Below are positions 1 to 7,357 of a stretch of DNA of 64,000 nt, piece by piece; positions within the stretch are counted from its first letter, which is position 1, and each line of letters opens with the position of its first letter. The notes beneath the pieces were generated by a model. That model searched no databases. It had not been told where the DNA came from and saw nothing but the letters and a program-made list of their open reading frames with translations. The stretch covers positions 1,431,590-1,495,589 of the forward strand of contig NZ_SJPR01000001.1 in NCBI RefSeq assembly GCF_007859955.1, read 5' to 3'. The stretch comes from Botrimarina colliarenosi (lineage in GTDB: Bacteria > Planctomycetota > Planctomycetia > Pirellulales > Lacipirellulaceae). Made by a program: the position numbers and the translations under genes.

Positions 1-213
1 TTCGCAAAGGTCGAGCGCGCCCGACTTGTCGACGGCGCCCTCTTCGACCTGCGTTAGAACGCAGTGGACGAAACGCTTCGGCACGACGCGGCTGCGTCGC
101 AGGGCCATCAACCGCTCAATAACGCAGAGCACCATCACGACCGACGCAATGGTGATCGGGATGAGCAGCGGCCCGACGAGCAGCAGCGTTTCAAGGAGTG
201 TGGAGTCCGACAT
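1..213 (-). CDS. MotA/TolQ/ExbB proton channel family protein, N-terminal part (cut by window edge)
   Basis: Reading the minus strand from an ATG at 213 gives 71 codons open to the window edge. The product starts MSDSTLLETLLLVGPLLI, continues with one long hydrophobic segment (about residues 6-33), and then has a basic stretch ERLMALRRSRVVPKRF. This layout (short periplasmic start, first membrane helix, then arginine-rich cytoplasmic segment) is typical of ExbB/TolQ proteins, which form proton-driven energy-transducing complexes with ExbD/TolR in the inner membrane. The two later transmembrane helices that would confirm the family lie outside the window. No strong ribosome-binding site is visible. 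The assignment rests on the N-terminal pattern only. Confidence 0.6.
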   Translation of the reverse strand, partial: MSDSTLLETLLLVGPLLIPITIASVVMVLCVIERLMALRRSRVVPKRFVHCVLTQVEEGAVDKSGALDLCE

Positions 214-369
214 GGAAGACCTGAGGCTTGAGACCTGAGTCTGGCGGGGGTGGTTGGCTCGGCGCTAGGTGCGACTCGCTCCCGCCTCCCACCAGCCCGT
301 GCAAGCCACCGCCGACCTGCACCCAGCGGGCGCGGTCGGCGGCGTGTGCAATCGCTTTTCCGCTTCCGC

Positions 370-975
370 TCAGTTGAGCGGCGGTAGGCATTCTGCGTTG
401 TCGACGTTGCCCACCATGTGCAGGTGGTTGTGGTCGATGTAGAGCACCTCGCGGGCGTCCTGATCGCGGATCGTGTGAGGCACCGGCCACCCGACGCGGC
501 GGACGTCCTCGTAGTAAACCGTGCACTTGTAGTGGGCGTGGTGCTGTTGGGCGGGCCCGATCATCGGGTAGACCCGCACCGGATCGACGTAGTCGGCGAT
601 CTTCTCTTTGACGATCCGCACGTCGTTGCGGTTGCGTTCCCACAAGAGCGGGATGCCGCCCTCGATGGGCCGGGCCTTCTCAAGGGCGCGGATCACCTCG
701 TCGTCGCTCGGCGGGTCGAGCGCCACGGGCGGTCCGCCCGAGTCGTCGATCGGGCCGAGGATCGGCACGCGGTCGTACCGTTCGGCTTCCCAGTACTTGT
801 CCTCTTCCTCTTTTTGGAGGTAGGGAGAGATCGGAATGGGAATCGAAGCGATCCCCAAACTCGGGCCCTGGCTGACCAAGCCCCAGAAGCATCCGGTGCT
901 GGTGGTCGTGACGACTGCCGCCAGCATTGCTGCTGTGGCGAGTTGCGGCCGGAGCATCATGCGTTGCCGTGCCAT
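370..975 (-). CDS. Conserved Pirellulales-type lipoprotein, function unknown
   Basis: This 201-residue protein has a basic start (MARQRMMLRP), a hydrophobic stretch and a lipobox-like TSTGC near residue 29, so it is probably a lipoprotein anchored at the envelope. The mature part is charged, contains a proline/isoleucine-rich stretch and a HHAHYKCTVYYEDV motif near the C-terminus that I recognise as conserved in uncharacterised planctomycete proteins. I chose the ATG at 975 because GAGAGGG lies about 10 nt upstream and the signal peptide begins there; the frame is open farther upstream but that part has no coding character. It lies just upstream of the ExbB-like gene on the same strand, 156 nt away. 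Function unknown. Confidence 0.75.
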   Translation of the reverse strand: MARQRMMLRPQLATAAMLAAVVTTTSTGCFWGLVSQGPSLGIASIPIPISPYLQKEEEDKYWEAERYDRVPILGPIDDSGGPPVALDPPSDDEVIRALEKARPIEGGIPLLWERNRNDVRIVKEKIADYVDPVRVYPMIGPAQQHHAHYKCTVYYEDVRRVGWPVPHTIRDQDAREVLYIDHNHLHMVGNVDNAECLPPLN

Positions 976-1271
976 CGAAAAGGACCCTCTCGTCTGAAAG
1001 CGAGCGGCTGGGGCGCGATCCGTCGCCACCCGCCGTTTTGTAGTTCGATAGTCTTCTTATCGTGTGAAGCTGGGCGGAACTTGCGGGTTATTACGAAAAA
1101 ACCGGCAGACCCACGGCGGCCTCTGCTAGCAACAATCTGAGCCGGAAGCGTCAGCGTCCAGAGTCGTAGCGGGGACACGCCGTTGATTCCGCGTGCTGGC
1201 GACTGCTCTGAAGCAGTTTGCGTCCCTCCACAGCAACTCCGGGCGCTGACGCTTGCGGCTCGCTTAGAAAA

Positions 1272-1312
1272 ACCGCGACGCCCTCGGGAGAAGCTTCTCC
1301 CGAGGGCGTGCG
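1272..1312 (-). terminator. Rho-independent terminator after the BON-domain gene
   Basis: Positions 1279-1308 form a perfect 30-nt palindrome (arm CGCCCTCGGGAGAAG). On the minus strand it is followed by GTTTTTC, so it fits an intrinsic terminator for the gene that ends at 1339. Confidence 0.8.
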
Positions 1313-1338
1313 TCGTTCTAATTAGCCGCCTACCACAC

Positions 1339-2169
1339 TCAGTGGCACTCTTGGTGGCTGAAGTCGAGGAACCACCAGCCGTCGTCCCACTCGAGCGTCA
1401 CCTTCCGCCATCCCAGCGGGACCTGCGGGTAGGGGTGGAACGGCCCGATGTACGGCCAAGCCGAGGCCGAGTACTGCTGCGGGTAGCTCACCGCGGCGTA
1501 GTTCGGGTGCGCGGCGTAGCTCGGCCAGGCGTAGTTCGGCATGTTGGCCTGGTCGTAGCTGACGCCCTGGGCGCCGGCCGTGCTTTGGCCCTGGGGCATC
1601 CCGCCAGCGTAGGCGGCGCCGTACTGGGCCGGCTGAACCGGGCCACCCTGCATGGGACCCTGCTGCATGGGACCCTGCTGCATCGGACGCTGCTGCATGT
1701 TGGGCTGACCGCCCCCCATCTGCCGCATCGCTAGCGGCATGCCACGCGAAGGAGCCTGACGCGACGGGGCCTGGGCGGCCGGCATCGCGGCGGGGTTCGG
1801 CGGCAGCGGCGCCGGCGCCTCGAGTTCGGGCTGGTCGAGCGACGCCAACTGTAGGGCGTCGTTGGTCTTGGTCTCGACCTTCTCAGCGGCCGAAGCCTCG
1901 ACGATCTCGAGCTTGTTCACGACGTGCGAAACGCCCTCCACTTCGCGGGCGAGTCGCTCGGCGGTGGCGGATTGGTCGGCGCTGGTGACCGAGCCCAAGA
2001 GCCAGGCGACGCCGTCCTCGTACTTGACGCCGACACGGTAATTCTGCAACTGGCCGCTCTCGCGAAGCGATTGAGCGACTTGGCTGGCCATCTGCTCGGG
2101 CGTAGAAGCCCCAGCCGACGCCGGCCAGAGCAGGGCCGCCCCCGCGGCCGCGACGATCCACTGACGCAT
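1339..2169 (-). CDS. Secreted BON-domain protein with Gln/Pro/Met-rich linker
   Basis: A 276-residue protein with a clear signal peptide (residues 1-21, ending near SAGAS). Residues about 22-90 match a BON domain (GVKYEDGVAWLLGSVTSADQ, then VEGVSHVVNKLEI), a fold of periplasmic or outer-membrane proteins thought to bind membranes or help envelope stability. Then comes a proline/alanine-rich region and repeats of MQQGP encoded by 15-nt tandem repeats (about 1650-1700), and an aromatic C-terminal segment ending WWFLDFSHQECH. The start at 2169 has a purine-rich AAGGGGGGAG just upstream. The frame is open farther upstream, but that part lacks a signal peptide and is not included. Single-gene unit with its own terminator. 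Confidence 0.8.
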   Translation of the reverse strand: MRQWIVAAAGAALLWPASAGASTPEQMASQVAQSLRESGQLQNYRVGVKYEDGVAWLLGSVTSADQSATAERLAREVEGVSHVVNKLEIVEASAAEKVETKTNDALQLASLDQPELEAPAPLPPNPAAMPAAQAPSRQAPSRGMPLAMRQMGGGQPNMQQRPMQQGPMQQGPMQGGPVQPAQYGAAYAGGMPQGQSTAGAQGVSYDQANMPNYAWPSYAAHPNYAAVSYPQQYSASAWPYIGPFHPYPQVPLGWRKVTLEWDDGWWFLDFSHQECH

Positions 2170-3223
2170 CTTACTCCCCCCCTTCGTGTTTCGTTGTGAC
2201 AGTCCCGGCGCCGGGTTTCGAACCGACGGCCGGTCACTGATCGTGGGTCGGTGGACCCGGACCCTCGCCCCCGGTGGGCGTGGCGCCAACATCCCCTGCG
2301 GGCGGTACAACCGCTCCGGTTGGTACTTTCGGCAGCCTTGGCGGTGGGTGGGGAGTCTTTTTTCGGTTTTGCCGGGGAGGAGTTCTTTCGGCGGCCTGCT
2401 GGCGCCCCGATCGGGGCCTCTTCAGGCGATGGCATGGCGATTGCCTAAGGAGTGCCTAGGCCTCCGCGCGCCCGCTTTTGGCGCCTCGGTCTTTCCTGCC
2501 TTTGAAACGCCCCAGGACTTGGATGAGCTAGCCCAACGAACCCACCCGCCGCTCACACGGACGCCTCGCGCTTTGCCGCGCGGCGCCGCCGTTTGATGCC
2601 GCCGTACAACTCAATGTTTCCCTGCAGCAACGCAGGTCTCGTAGCGGTGACGACACGTCGCCGTGCCCGAGGCTCATGGGGCCGCCAGCCGCGGATTAAC
2701 GGTCGGCGCGCCTTAGCGTGAGGGGCAGGGGAGACCCTACCAAATCGACCGGCGCGTCAGCGACGCCCGGGACGAATGGCTGGCTCGAACGTCGCCTCCG
2801 GAGACCCGGATCGTGCGACGACGGGGCCGTGCGCCGTTTCACTAAAATGGTGAAACGCCTCCCTGTTCTTGTGCCACCGCTTAAAGCAAGACAACGTCAC
2901 GACTTAGAGCGACTTGCGGCGGGGCACGATGCCCTCCCCCTGCGTTTTTATCGCCGTAAGTCGTTTCACAGATGACGCTTCGGGCCGGTTCCCGGATTCG
3001 ATGACAGGCCAAGGCGACGGACGCTCGTTCCGCCGCCTGCGATTCCGAATTCGCCCGCTTTTTCTGCGGCGATTGCAGCAGTTGCTACCGGGTAGCCTCC
3101 GCGGGCTGTTTGCTGGCACGACGCTTGCTTCTTTAGGGGAGCAGAGTCGCAAACCGTTGCGGCCGCACCGTTCGCACAAGGGACCCGCTACTGACAGCCC
3201 TGCTGCTTGTTAGGAATCTTGCC
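2170..3223. other. Long intergenic region, no convincing gene
   Basis: About 1 kb between divergent genes without a coding pattern I trust. It should hold promoters for the BON gene (leftward) and the small basic protein (rightward). Two symmetric elements are visible: CGTTTCAC/GTGAAACG around a short AT-rich centre at 2834-2857, which looks like an operator or a small hairpin, and ACGACTTA near 2900 with its complement TAAGTCGT near 2957. Confidence 0.5.
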
Positions 3224-3406
3224 ATGCAAAACTACGCCAACCACACGTTCCGCTACGACCACTACGAAGACCGCGCCACCGACGACTCGAAGGGCGTCAG
3301 CACCCGCAAGTCGCAGCGCTCCAGCCGCCGCCGTTCGCGGAAGCGCTCTTCGAGCACCCCCGGCATGACCGTCAACGGTCGCCGCGGCCGCCGCTGGACT
3401 TGGTGA
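3224..3406 (+). CDS. Small very basic protein, function unknown
   Basis: A 60-residue protein whose middle is a run of Arg/Ser/Lys (SRRRSRKRSS) and whose end is NGRRGRRWTW. AGGA lies about 8 nt before the ATG. The composition suggests nucleic-acid or ribosome binding, but no fold is recognisable. I recall similar short, basic C-terminal RR-W-W/F tails in planctomycete small proteins, but cannot name a family. A leader of more than 1 kb without other genes precedes it, so it probably has its own promoter. It could be a spurious frame; the good start context and strong composition bias argue for a gene. Confidence 0.55.
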   Translation: MQNYANHTFRYDHYEDRATDDSKGVSTRKSQRSSRRRSRKRSSSTPGMTVNGRRGRRWTW

Positions 3407-3492
3407 AGCAGGCGTCAGGAGTCCGTAAATCAGGCGTTAGTCTTCAATCCACTGCCTGACTGACGACGGATGACGGACTACCGATCACTCGC

Positions 3493-5376
3493 TCAGCGAA
3501 CCACGCGCTGCAGCTCGGTCTCGAGCTCGCCGGCGGTCAGGTTGCGATTGACGACACGGCCGCGGTCGTCGACGAGCAGCATCAACGGCAGGTTGATGAC
3601 GCCGATCGAGGTCGCCCGATCGCCGTCGAGGCCATCGGCGTCGTAAAGGTGTTCCCAGGACGACTTCGTCTTACCGAGGAACGCCTTAGCGGCTGCCGGA
3701 TCGCTGTCGAGGTTGACGCCGATCGCGTCGAACTTGCCGCGGTACTTCTGCCGCAGCGCGTCGATCTGGGCGAAGTCCCCCTCGGGACCGCTCCAAGTGG
3801 TCCAGTAATGCACGAGCACAAAGCGACCCTTGTAGGGCGCTGCGGCGAGGTCGAGCTTGCGCCCCGAGAGGGTCGGGCCCGTCAGCGGCAGCACCTTGCC
3901 GACCGAGCCGAGGCGGCGAACCGCGCCGGCCGCCTTCTTGCCAGCCACCGTGTTGGGGAACTCAGCGGCCGCTTGGCGGTACCATTTTTCGGCGACCTCT
4001 GACTCGCCCGCGAACTCGCCCGCCATGCTGCCGAGCTGCAGCAGCGCGTCGGCCGCGTCGGGGCTTGTCGGGTAGGTCTTCACAAAGCTCTCGAGATCGC
4101 TGATCCAGTTCTGCTGGACCTTCGCGAAATCGGCTTTCGGATTCTGGTACGCCAACCCGTTCTCGGCGGCGATCTGCTGGTAGCGGAAGTGCGCCTCGAG
4201 GTCCTTGCCGACGCGCTGCACGCCCGGTGAGCGGGCCAGGGCGCCGAGCTTGGCGACCCCTTGCTTGTAGCCGTCCGCCTGGATCGCGGCGCTCAAGAGG
4301 CCGGCCAGTTGCTTGTACCAAGCGGTCGCTTCGTCGGGCCGGGTCGCCGATTCGGCCAGCTTCTCGAGCAGCATGACGCGGCGGTCGGTGAGCTTTTCGC
4401 GGTCGGCCGGCTTGAGCGAAGCGGCTTGGCGGTCGAGCTTGTCGAGTTCGGTCATCCAAGACTGCACCTCGTCGCTCGGGGCGCCAGCGGCCGACGAGCT
4501 TTGGAGAGTCGGCACCGAAAAAACGTTGGCGAGTTCGGGGCCAGTCGCCCCGGTCTGCGGCGCCTCGACCAGACGCCAGCCATCGCCGACCTGCACCATC
4601 GAGCCGAGCAGCAACTGCTCGGGGGCGCCCCCCGCATCGGCCAGGGCCGACGCGTTCTCGTAGACCACGACGTCCTTGGTCGAACCGTCGAGGCCGGCCG
4701 GGATCACGCCGGGTCGCGGGGCGCCGAAGTCCACAAAGCGGCTCTTGGCGTCGATCGCCTTCTGAGTTGAGACAAGCTGTTTGAACTCGCTCGCCGCCCG
4801 CTGCCGGCCGTCCGCAAAATTCTCGGCGAGCGTCTTACCCAGGCCGAGCGACTTCGCTTCTTCGGTGGTCAGCAGCAGCCGCTCGAACCGCTCAAGGTCC
4901 TTGTTCTGAACGGCGAGGAACGCCTCTTCGGCGACTTCCTGCGGCGAGATCCGCTTCCAGGAGTCGATCTTGGTGTCTTCGTTTTCGTCGAGGCCCCACC
5001 GCGAGCCACCGGTGTGGAACCAGCGATACTGGTCGGCCCGGTTGTCGAAGTCGGCGTCGATGTCGCGGTAGACCTCGAGGCCGGCGGCGTAGTAGCACCA
5101 GGTGTCGACGACGTTGTCGGAGTTGGCGTCGGCGAAGCGGCGGAGGATGCGGCCCGAGCCGTCGCGGACAATCCACGAGGTCCCCTTGCCGTCGCGCTCG
5201 GCCTTGATGGTGCACGCCTTGGCTTCGTCGCCGGTCGGGGTGTCGTACTCAACCCCCTTCTGGATGGGCGAGAGCCCCAGCGCCTGCTCGGCGGTGGGCG
5301 CCGACCCCTGGCCGAAGGCGGCGGGGCTAGCGGTGACAGCAAGAGCGATAAGCAGCGCGCGATAGCAGGGCGTCAT
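3493..5376 (-). CDS. Exported thioredoxin-fold (TlpA/AhpC-TSA-like) protein lacking the CxxC cysteines
   Basis: A 627-residue exported protein with a signal peptide (residues 1-22, ending AAFGQ). The N-terminal part holds Asp/Asn-rich EF-hand-like segments (DANSDNVVDTW, DADFDNRADQY, DENEDTKIDSW at about 83-143) found in planctomycete and FG-GAP-like exported proteins. A helical middle with tetratricopeptide-like features (about 395-490) follows, then a C-terminal thioredoxin-fold domain (about 500-627: GRFVLVHYWTTWSGPEGDF ... INLPLMLLVDDRGRVV). In TlpA-type thiol reductases the motif reads W-C-G-P-C; here both cysteines are replaced (S and E), so redox catalysis is unlikely and a binding or structural role is more plausible. 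The cis-proline before the last strand (NLPL) is kept. Confidence 0.75.
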   Translation of the reverse strand: MTPCYRALLIALAVTASPAAFGQGSAPTAEQALGLSPIQKGVEYDTPTGDEAKACTIKAERDGKGTSWIVRDGSGRILRRFADANSDNVVDTWCYYAAGLEVYRDIDADFDNRADQYRWFHTGGSRWGLDENEDTKIDSWKRISPQEVAEEAFLAVQNKDLERFERLLLTTEEAKSLGLGKTLAENFADGRQRAASEFKQLVSTQKAIDAKSRFVDFGAPRPGVIPAGLDGSTKDVVVYENASALADAGGAPEQLLLGSMVQVGDGWRLVEAPQTGATGPELANVFSVPTLQSSSAAGAPSDEVQSWMTELDKLDRQAASLKPADREKLTDRRVMLLEKLAESATRPDEATAWYKQLAGLLSAAIQADGYKQGVAKLGALARSPGVQRVGKDLEAHFRYQQIAAENGLAYQNPKADFAKVQQNWISDLESFVKTYPTSPDAADALLQLGSMAGEFAGESEVAEKWYRQAAAEFPNTVAGKKAAGAVRRLGSVGKVLPLTGPTLSGRKLDLAAAPYKGRFVLVHYWTTWSGPEGDFAQIDALRQKYRGKFDAIGVNLDSDPAAAKAFLGKTKSSWEHLYDADGLDGDRATSIGVINLPLMLLVDDRGRVVNRNLTAGELETELQRVVR

Positions 5377-5483
5377 GACGACGAGTTCCTCGGTCCGTCC
5401 GTGGGCGGGAATAGGCAGCGATACGTGCGCGGAGTATCGCGATCCCCGCGGGCGGCGTACAGAGCGATTCGCGCCGGAGGACT

Positions 5484-5550
5484 CACCGCGGAGACGCAGA
5501 GGACGCGGAGCAAAGAAGAGGCCGAGCCGCGACCGTCAGGGAGCCGACCA
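5484..5550. repeat. Left arm of inverted repeat around the small membrane-protein gene
   Basis: Contains 9-nt phased units (ACCGCGGAG, ACGCAGAGG, ACGCGGAGC) and then CCGCGACCGTCAGGGAGC. The reverse complement of both parts recurs in the same order at 6204-6262, on the other side of the gene at 5762-6094. Confidence 0.75.
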
Positions 5551-5570
5551 AGCGAGCCAGCGGAAACAAC

Positions 5571-5762
5571 TGCCCCAAAGGGGCGAAGGACGACAGCCCA
5601 GGGCAACGCCCTGGGTACTGTTCGTCCGCCGTGCCCGCAAGCCCTGAAAGGGCGACGGACATCGAACGTACCGTCGCCCTTTCAGGGCTTGGCGTTTGGG
5701 TAGTTGCCTTCATACCCAGGGCGTTGCCCTGGGCTTTCCTTCGTCGCCCCGTTGGGGCGAGT
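5571..5762. repeat. Large nested palindromic repeat
   Basis: Nested inverted repeats: outer arms CCCCAAAGGGGCGAAGGACG and CGTCGCCCCGTTGGGGCG, middle arms GCCCAGGGCAACGCCCTGGG, inner arms GCCCTGAAAGGGCGACGG (5641-5658) and its complement (5671-5688). It is of the REP/BIME kind common in planctomycete intergenic regions. Confidence 0.85.
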
Positions 5763-6094
5763 TACGATCCGTTCGCGATGTACAGCCAACGGCGAAGTAC
5801 TTCTGCGAGTACGCAAGTGCTTATAAGGATCTCGAGAAGATCCATCAGGCGTAATCGGTAGCCTTGGAGAGTGAACCGAACCACGCTAAAGAGACAAAGA
5901 CAGAATGCTCCAATATAGAATCGATTCAGGATTTCTTGCGCCATCTGTGCAAGCCAAAGGGAGTCTCGCACGTAACTGAAACAGTAAGGCCCGATCGCAA
6001 TTCCAGCGAAAGTAATTCCAACAAGCCACCATCGACAACTCGAAAGCAACCATATTGAGGCTCGGACGAGGCTTGGTAGAACGTCGGAAGGCAT
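5762..6094 (-). CDS. Small integral membrane protein, unknown function, inside an inverted-repeat cassette
   Basis: A 110-residue protein from the ATG at 6094 (MPSDVLPSLVRASIW) with three hydrophobic segments (WWLVGITFAGIAIGPYCF; FYIGAFCLCLFSVVRF; LMDLLEILISTCVLAEVL). An upstream start at 6121 is also possible; neither has a good ribosome-binding site. No family recognised. Base composition is visibly less GC-rich than the neighbours, and the gene sits between inverted repeats (5484-5550 and 6204-6262) with a large palindrome at its 3' end, so it looks acquired as a unit between fabI and the thioredoxin-fold gene. Confidence 0.5.
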   Translation of the reverse strand: MPSDVLPSLVRASIWLLSSCRWWLVGITFAGIAIGPYCFSYVRDSLWLAQMAQEILNRFYIGAFCLCLFSVVRFTLQGYRLRLMDLLEILISTCVLAEVLRRWLYIANGS

Positions 6095-6203
6095 CTGGTG
6101 CAAGTCTCGTGGGGCGAGCACAGAAGTTCAACACGATTCTATCCGCTCTTGATGCCTCACGATCACGACAATCATTCGAACGGAGCCAGCGGCAAACCCG
6201 CCC

Positions 6204-6262
6204 GGTCGCTCCCTGACGGTCGCGGTTCGTTAGTTGCCCTCCGCGTCCTCCGCGGTGAATCA
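6204..6262. repeat. Right arm of inverted repeat abutting the fabI stop codon
   Basis: GGTCGCTCCCTGACGGTCGC (6204-6223), then 9-nt phased CCTCCGCGT/CCTCCGCGG up to the fabI stop codon at 6260-6262. It is complementary, in order, to the arm at 5484-5550. Confidence 0.75.
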
Positions 6263-7090
6263 CCCCTTCGCCGCTTTGATCTTGTCCAGCATCCGCCCCG
6301 GCGAGCCCATCGCGTTGTAGCCGGCGTCGAGGTGGAGGATCTCGGCGGTGACGCCGCTCGACATGTCGCTGAGCAGGTAGACGCCGCTCTTGCCGACTTC
6401 TTCGTGCGTCACGTTGCGGCCTAACGGGGCCATCGCCTCGTAGAGGCCGAGCATCTCGTCGACGCCGGCGCCGCGGCCGCTGATCGTCTGCATCGGGCCG
6501 GCCGAGAGGGCGTTGACGCGCACGTCGCGCGGTCCCAGGTCGAACGCCAGGTACTTGACGGTCGCGTCGAGGGCCGCCTTGCAGACGCCCATCACGTTGT
6601 AGCCGGGGACCGCCTTCTCGCCGCCGTAGTAGGTGAGCGTCAGGATGCTGGCGCCCGGGTTGAGCAAGTCCTTGGTCGCGCTAGTGATCGCCATCAGGCT
6701 GTGGACGCTGATCGCCATGGCGAGCTTAAAACCCTCGCGGCTGGTGTCGACGGTGTCCTTCTTGAGGTCCTCCGGCGGGGCGAAGGCGATCGAGTGGAGC
6801 AGAAAGTCGAGCTTGCCGAAGTTCTCCTTGCAGCTGGCGACAACCGCCTCGATGTGCTCGTCGTTGGTGACGTCCATCGGGACCAGGAACTTGGCGTTCG
6901 GCTGGTCGTCGATCAGCTTGCGGACGCGGCCCTCGTTCTTCTTACGGGCGTCATCGGGCTTGTCCGGCATGTGCGTGAAGCCGCACTCGCCCCCTTCGGC
7001 CATGACGCGGTCGGCGATCGCCCAGGCGAGCGATTGCTTGTTGAAGACGCCCGTGATCAGGCCCTTTTTTCCCTCGAAGAGGCCAGACAT
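6260..7090 (-). CDS. fabI: Enoyl-[acyl-carrier-protein] reductase (NADH)
   Basis: Catalyses the last reduction of each fatty-acid elongation cycle, trans-2-enoyl-ACP to acyl-ACP, in the cytoplasm (type II FAS). The 276-residue length is typical of FabI. Visible features are the short-chain-dehydrogenase N-terminus GLITGVFNKQSLAWAIA (residues 11-25, the FabI form of the glycine-rich loop), D-V-T at 73-75, LLHSIAFAP at 97-105, and the active-site segment YYGGEKAVPGYNVMGVCK with catalytic Tyr164 and Lys171 in the FabI spacing Y-x6-K. The start at 7090 was chosen because the family N-terminus begins there and GGGAG lies upstream; the longer open frame is not supported. Monocistronic, bordered by repeats on both sides. 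Confidence 0.95.
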   Translation of the reverse strand: MSGLFEGKKGLITGVFNKQSLAWAIADRVMAEGGECGFTHMPDKPDDARKKNEGRVRKLIDDQPNAKFLVPMDVTNDEHIEAVVASCKENFGKLDFLLHSIAFAPPEDLKKDTVDTSREGFKLAMAISVHSLMAITSATKDLLNPGASILTLTYYGGEKAVPGYNVMGVCKAALDATVKYLAFDLGPRDVRVNALSAGPMQTISGRGAGVDEMLGLYEAMAPLGRNVTHEEVGKSGVYLLSDMSSGVTAEILHLDAGYNAMGSPGRMLDKIKAAKG

Positions 7091-7198
7091 AGCGGCGGCT
7101 CCCGGATAGCTGGTGGTGGATTGGATAAGCGGGCGATGGTACCCGCGTTGCCGCGTTGCGGAAACGGGCCGAGGGAGCGGCCGATGCAAGACGGCAGC

Positions 7199-7270
7199 GA
7201 GCCGGGAGACGTCAGTCCCAGGAGAGAAGCGGGTACCAGGCGTCCTCCGGGGACTGACGTCTCCCGGCTC
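7199..7270. repeat. Inverted repeat, GAGCCGGGAGACGTCAGTCC family
   Basis: Arms 7199-7219 and 7250-7270 are reverse complements (GAGCCGGGAGACGTCAGTCC). A second, more diverged member lies at 50467-50550. Confidence 0.85.
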
Positions 7271-7357
7271 TCTGCAACTCGGGGTGGGCTACAGGTCAGA
7301 CTGGAGGACGCAGCGTGTGGTTGCGTTCCGTCGCGACGCGCGTCACGATCGGCGGTC

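Noticed and set aside
26..238. A 70-codon plus-strand frame at the left edge
   Set aside because: Thr/Ser/Arg-rich shadow; the minus strand here encodes the hydrophobic ExbB/TolQ start.
6701..7357. N-terminal extension of the sigma-54 activator by 219 codons
   Set aside because: The extension is antisense to fabI and then passes through a palindromic repeat.
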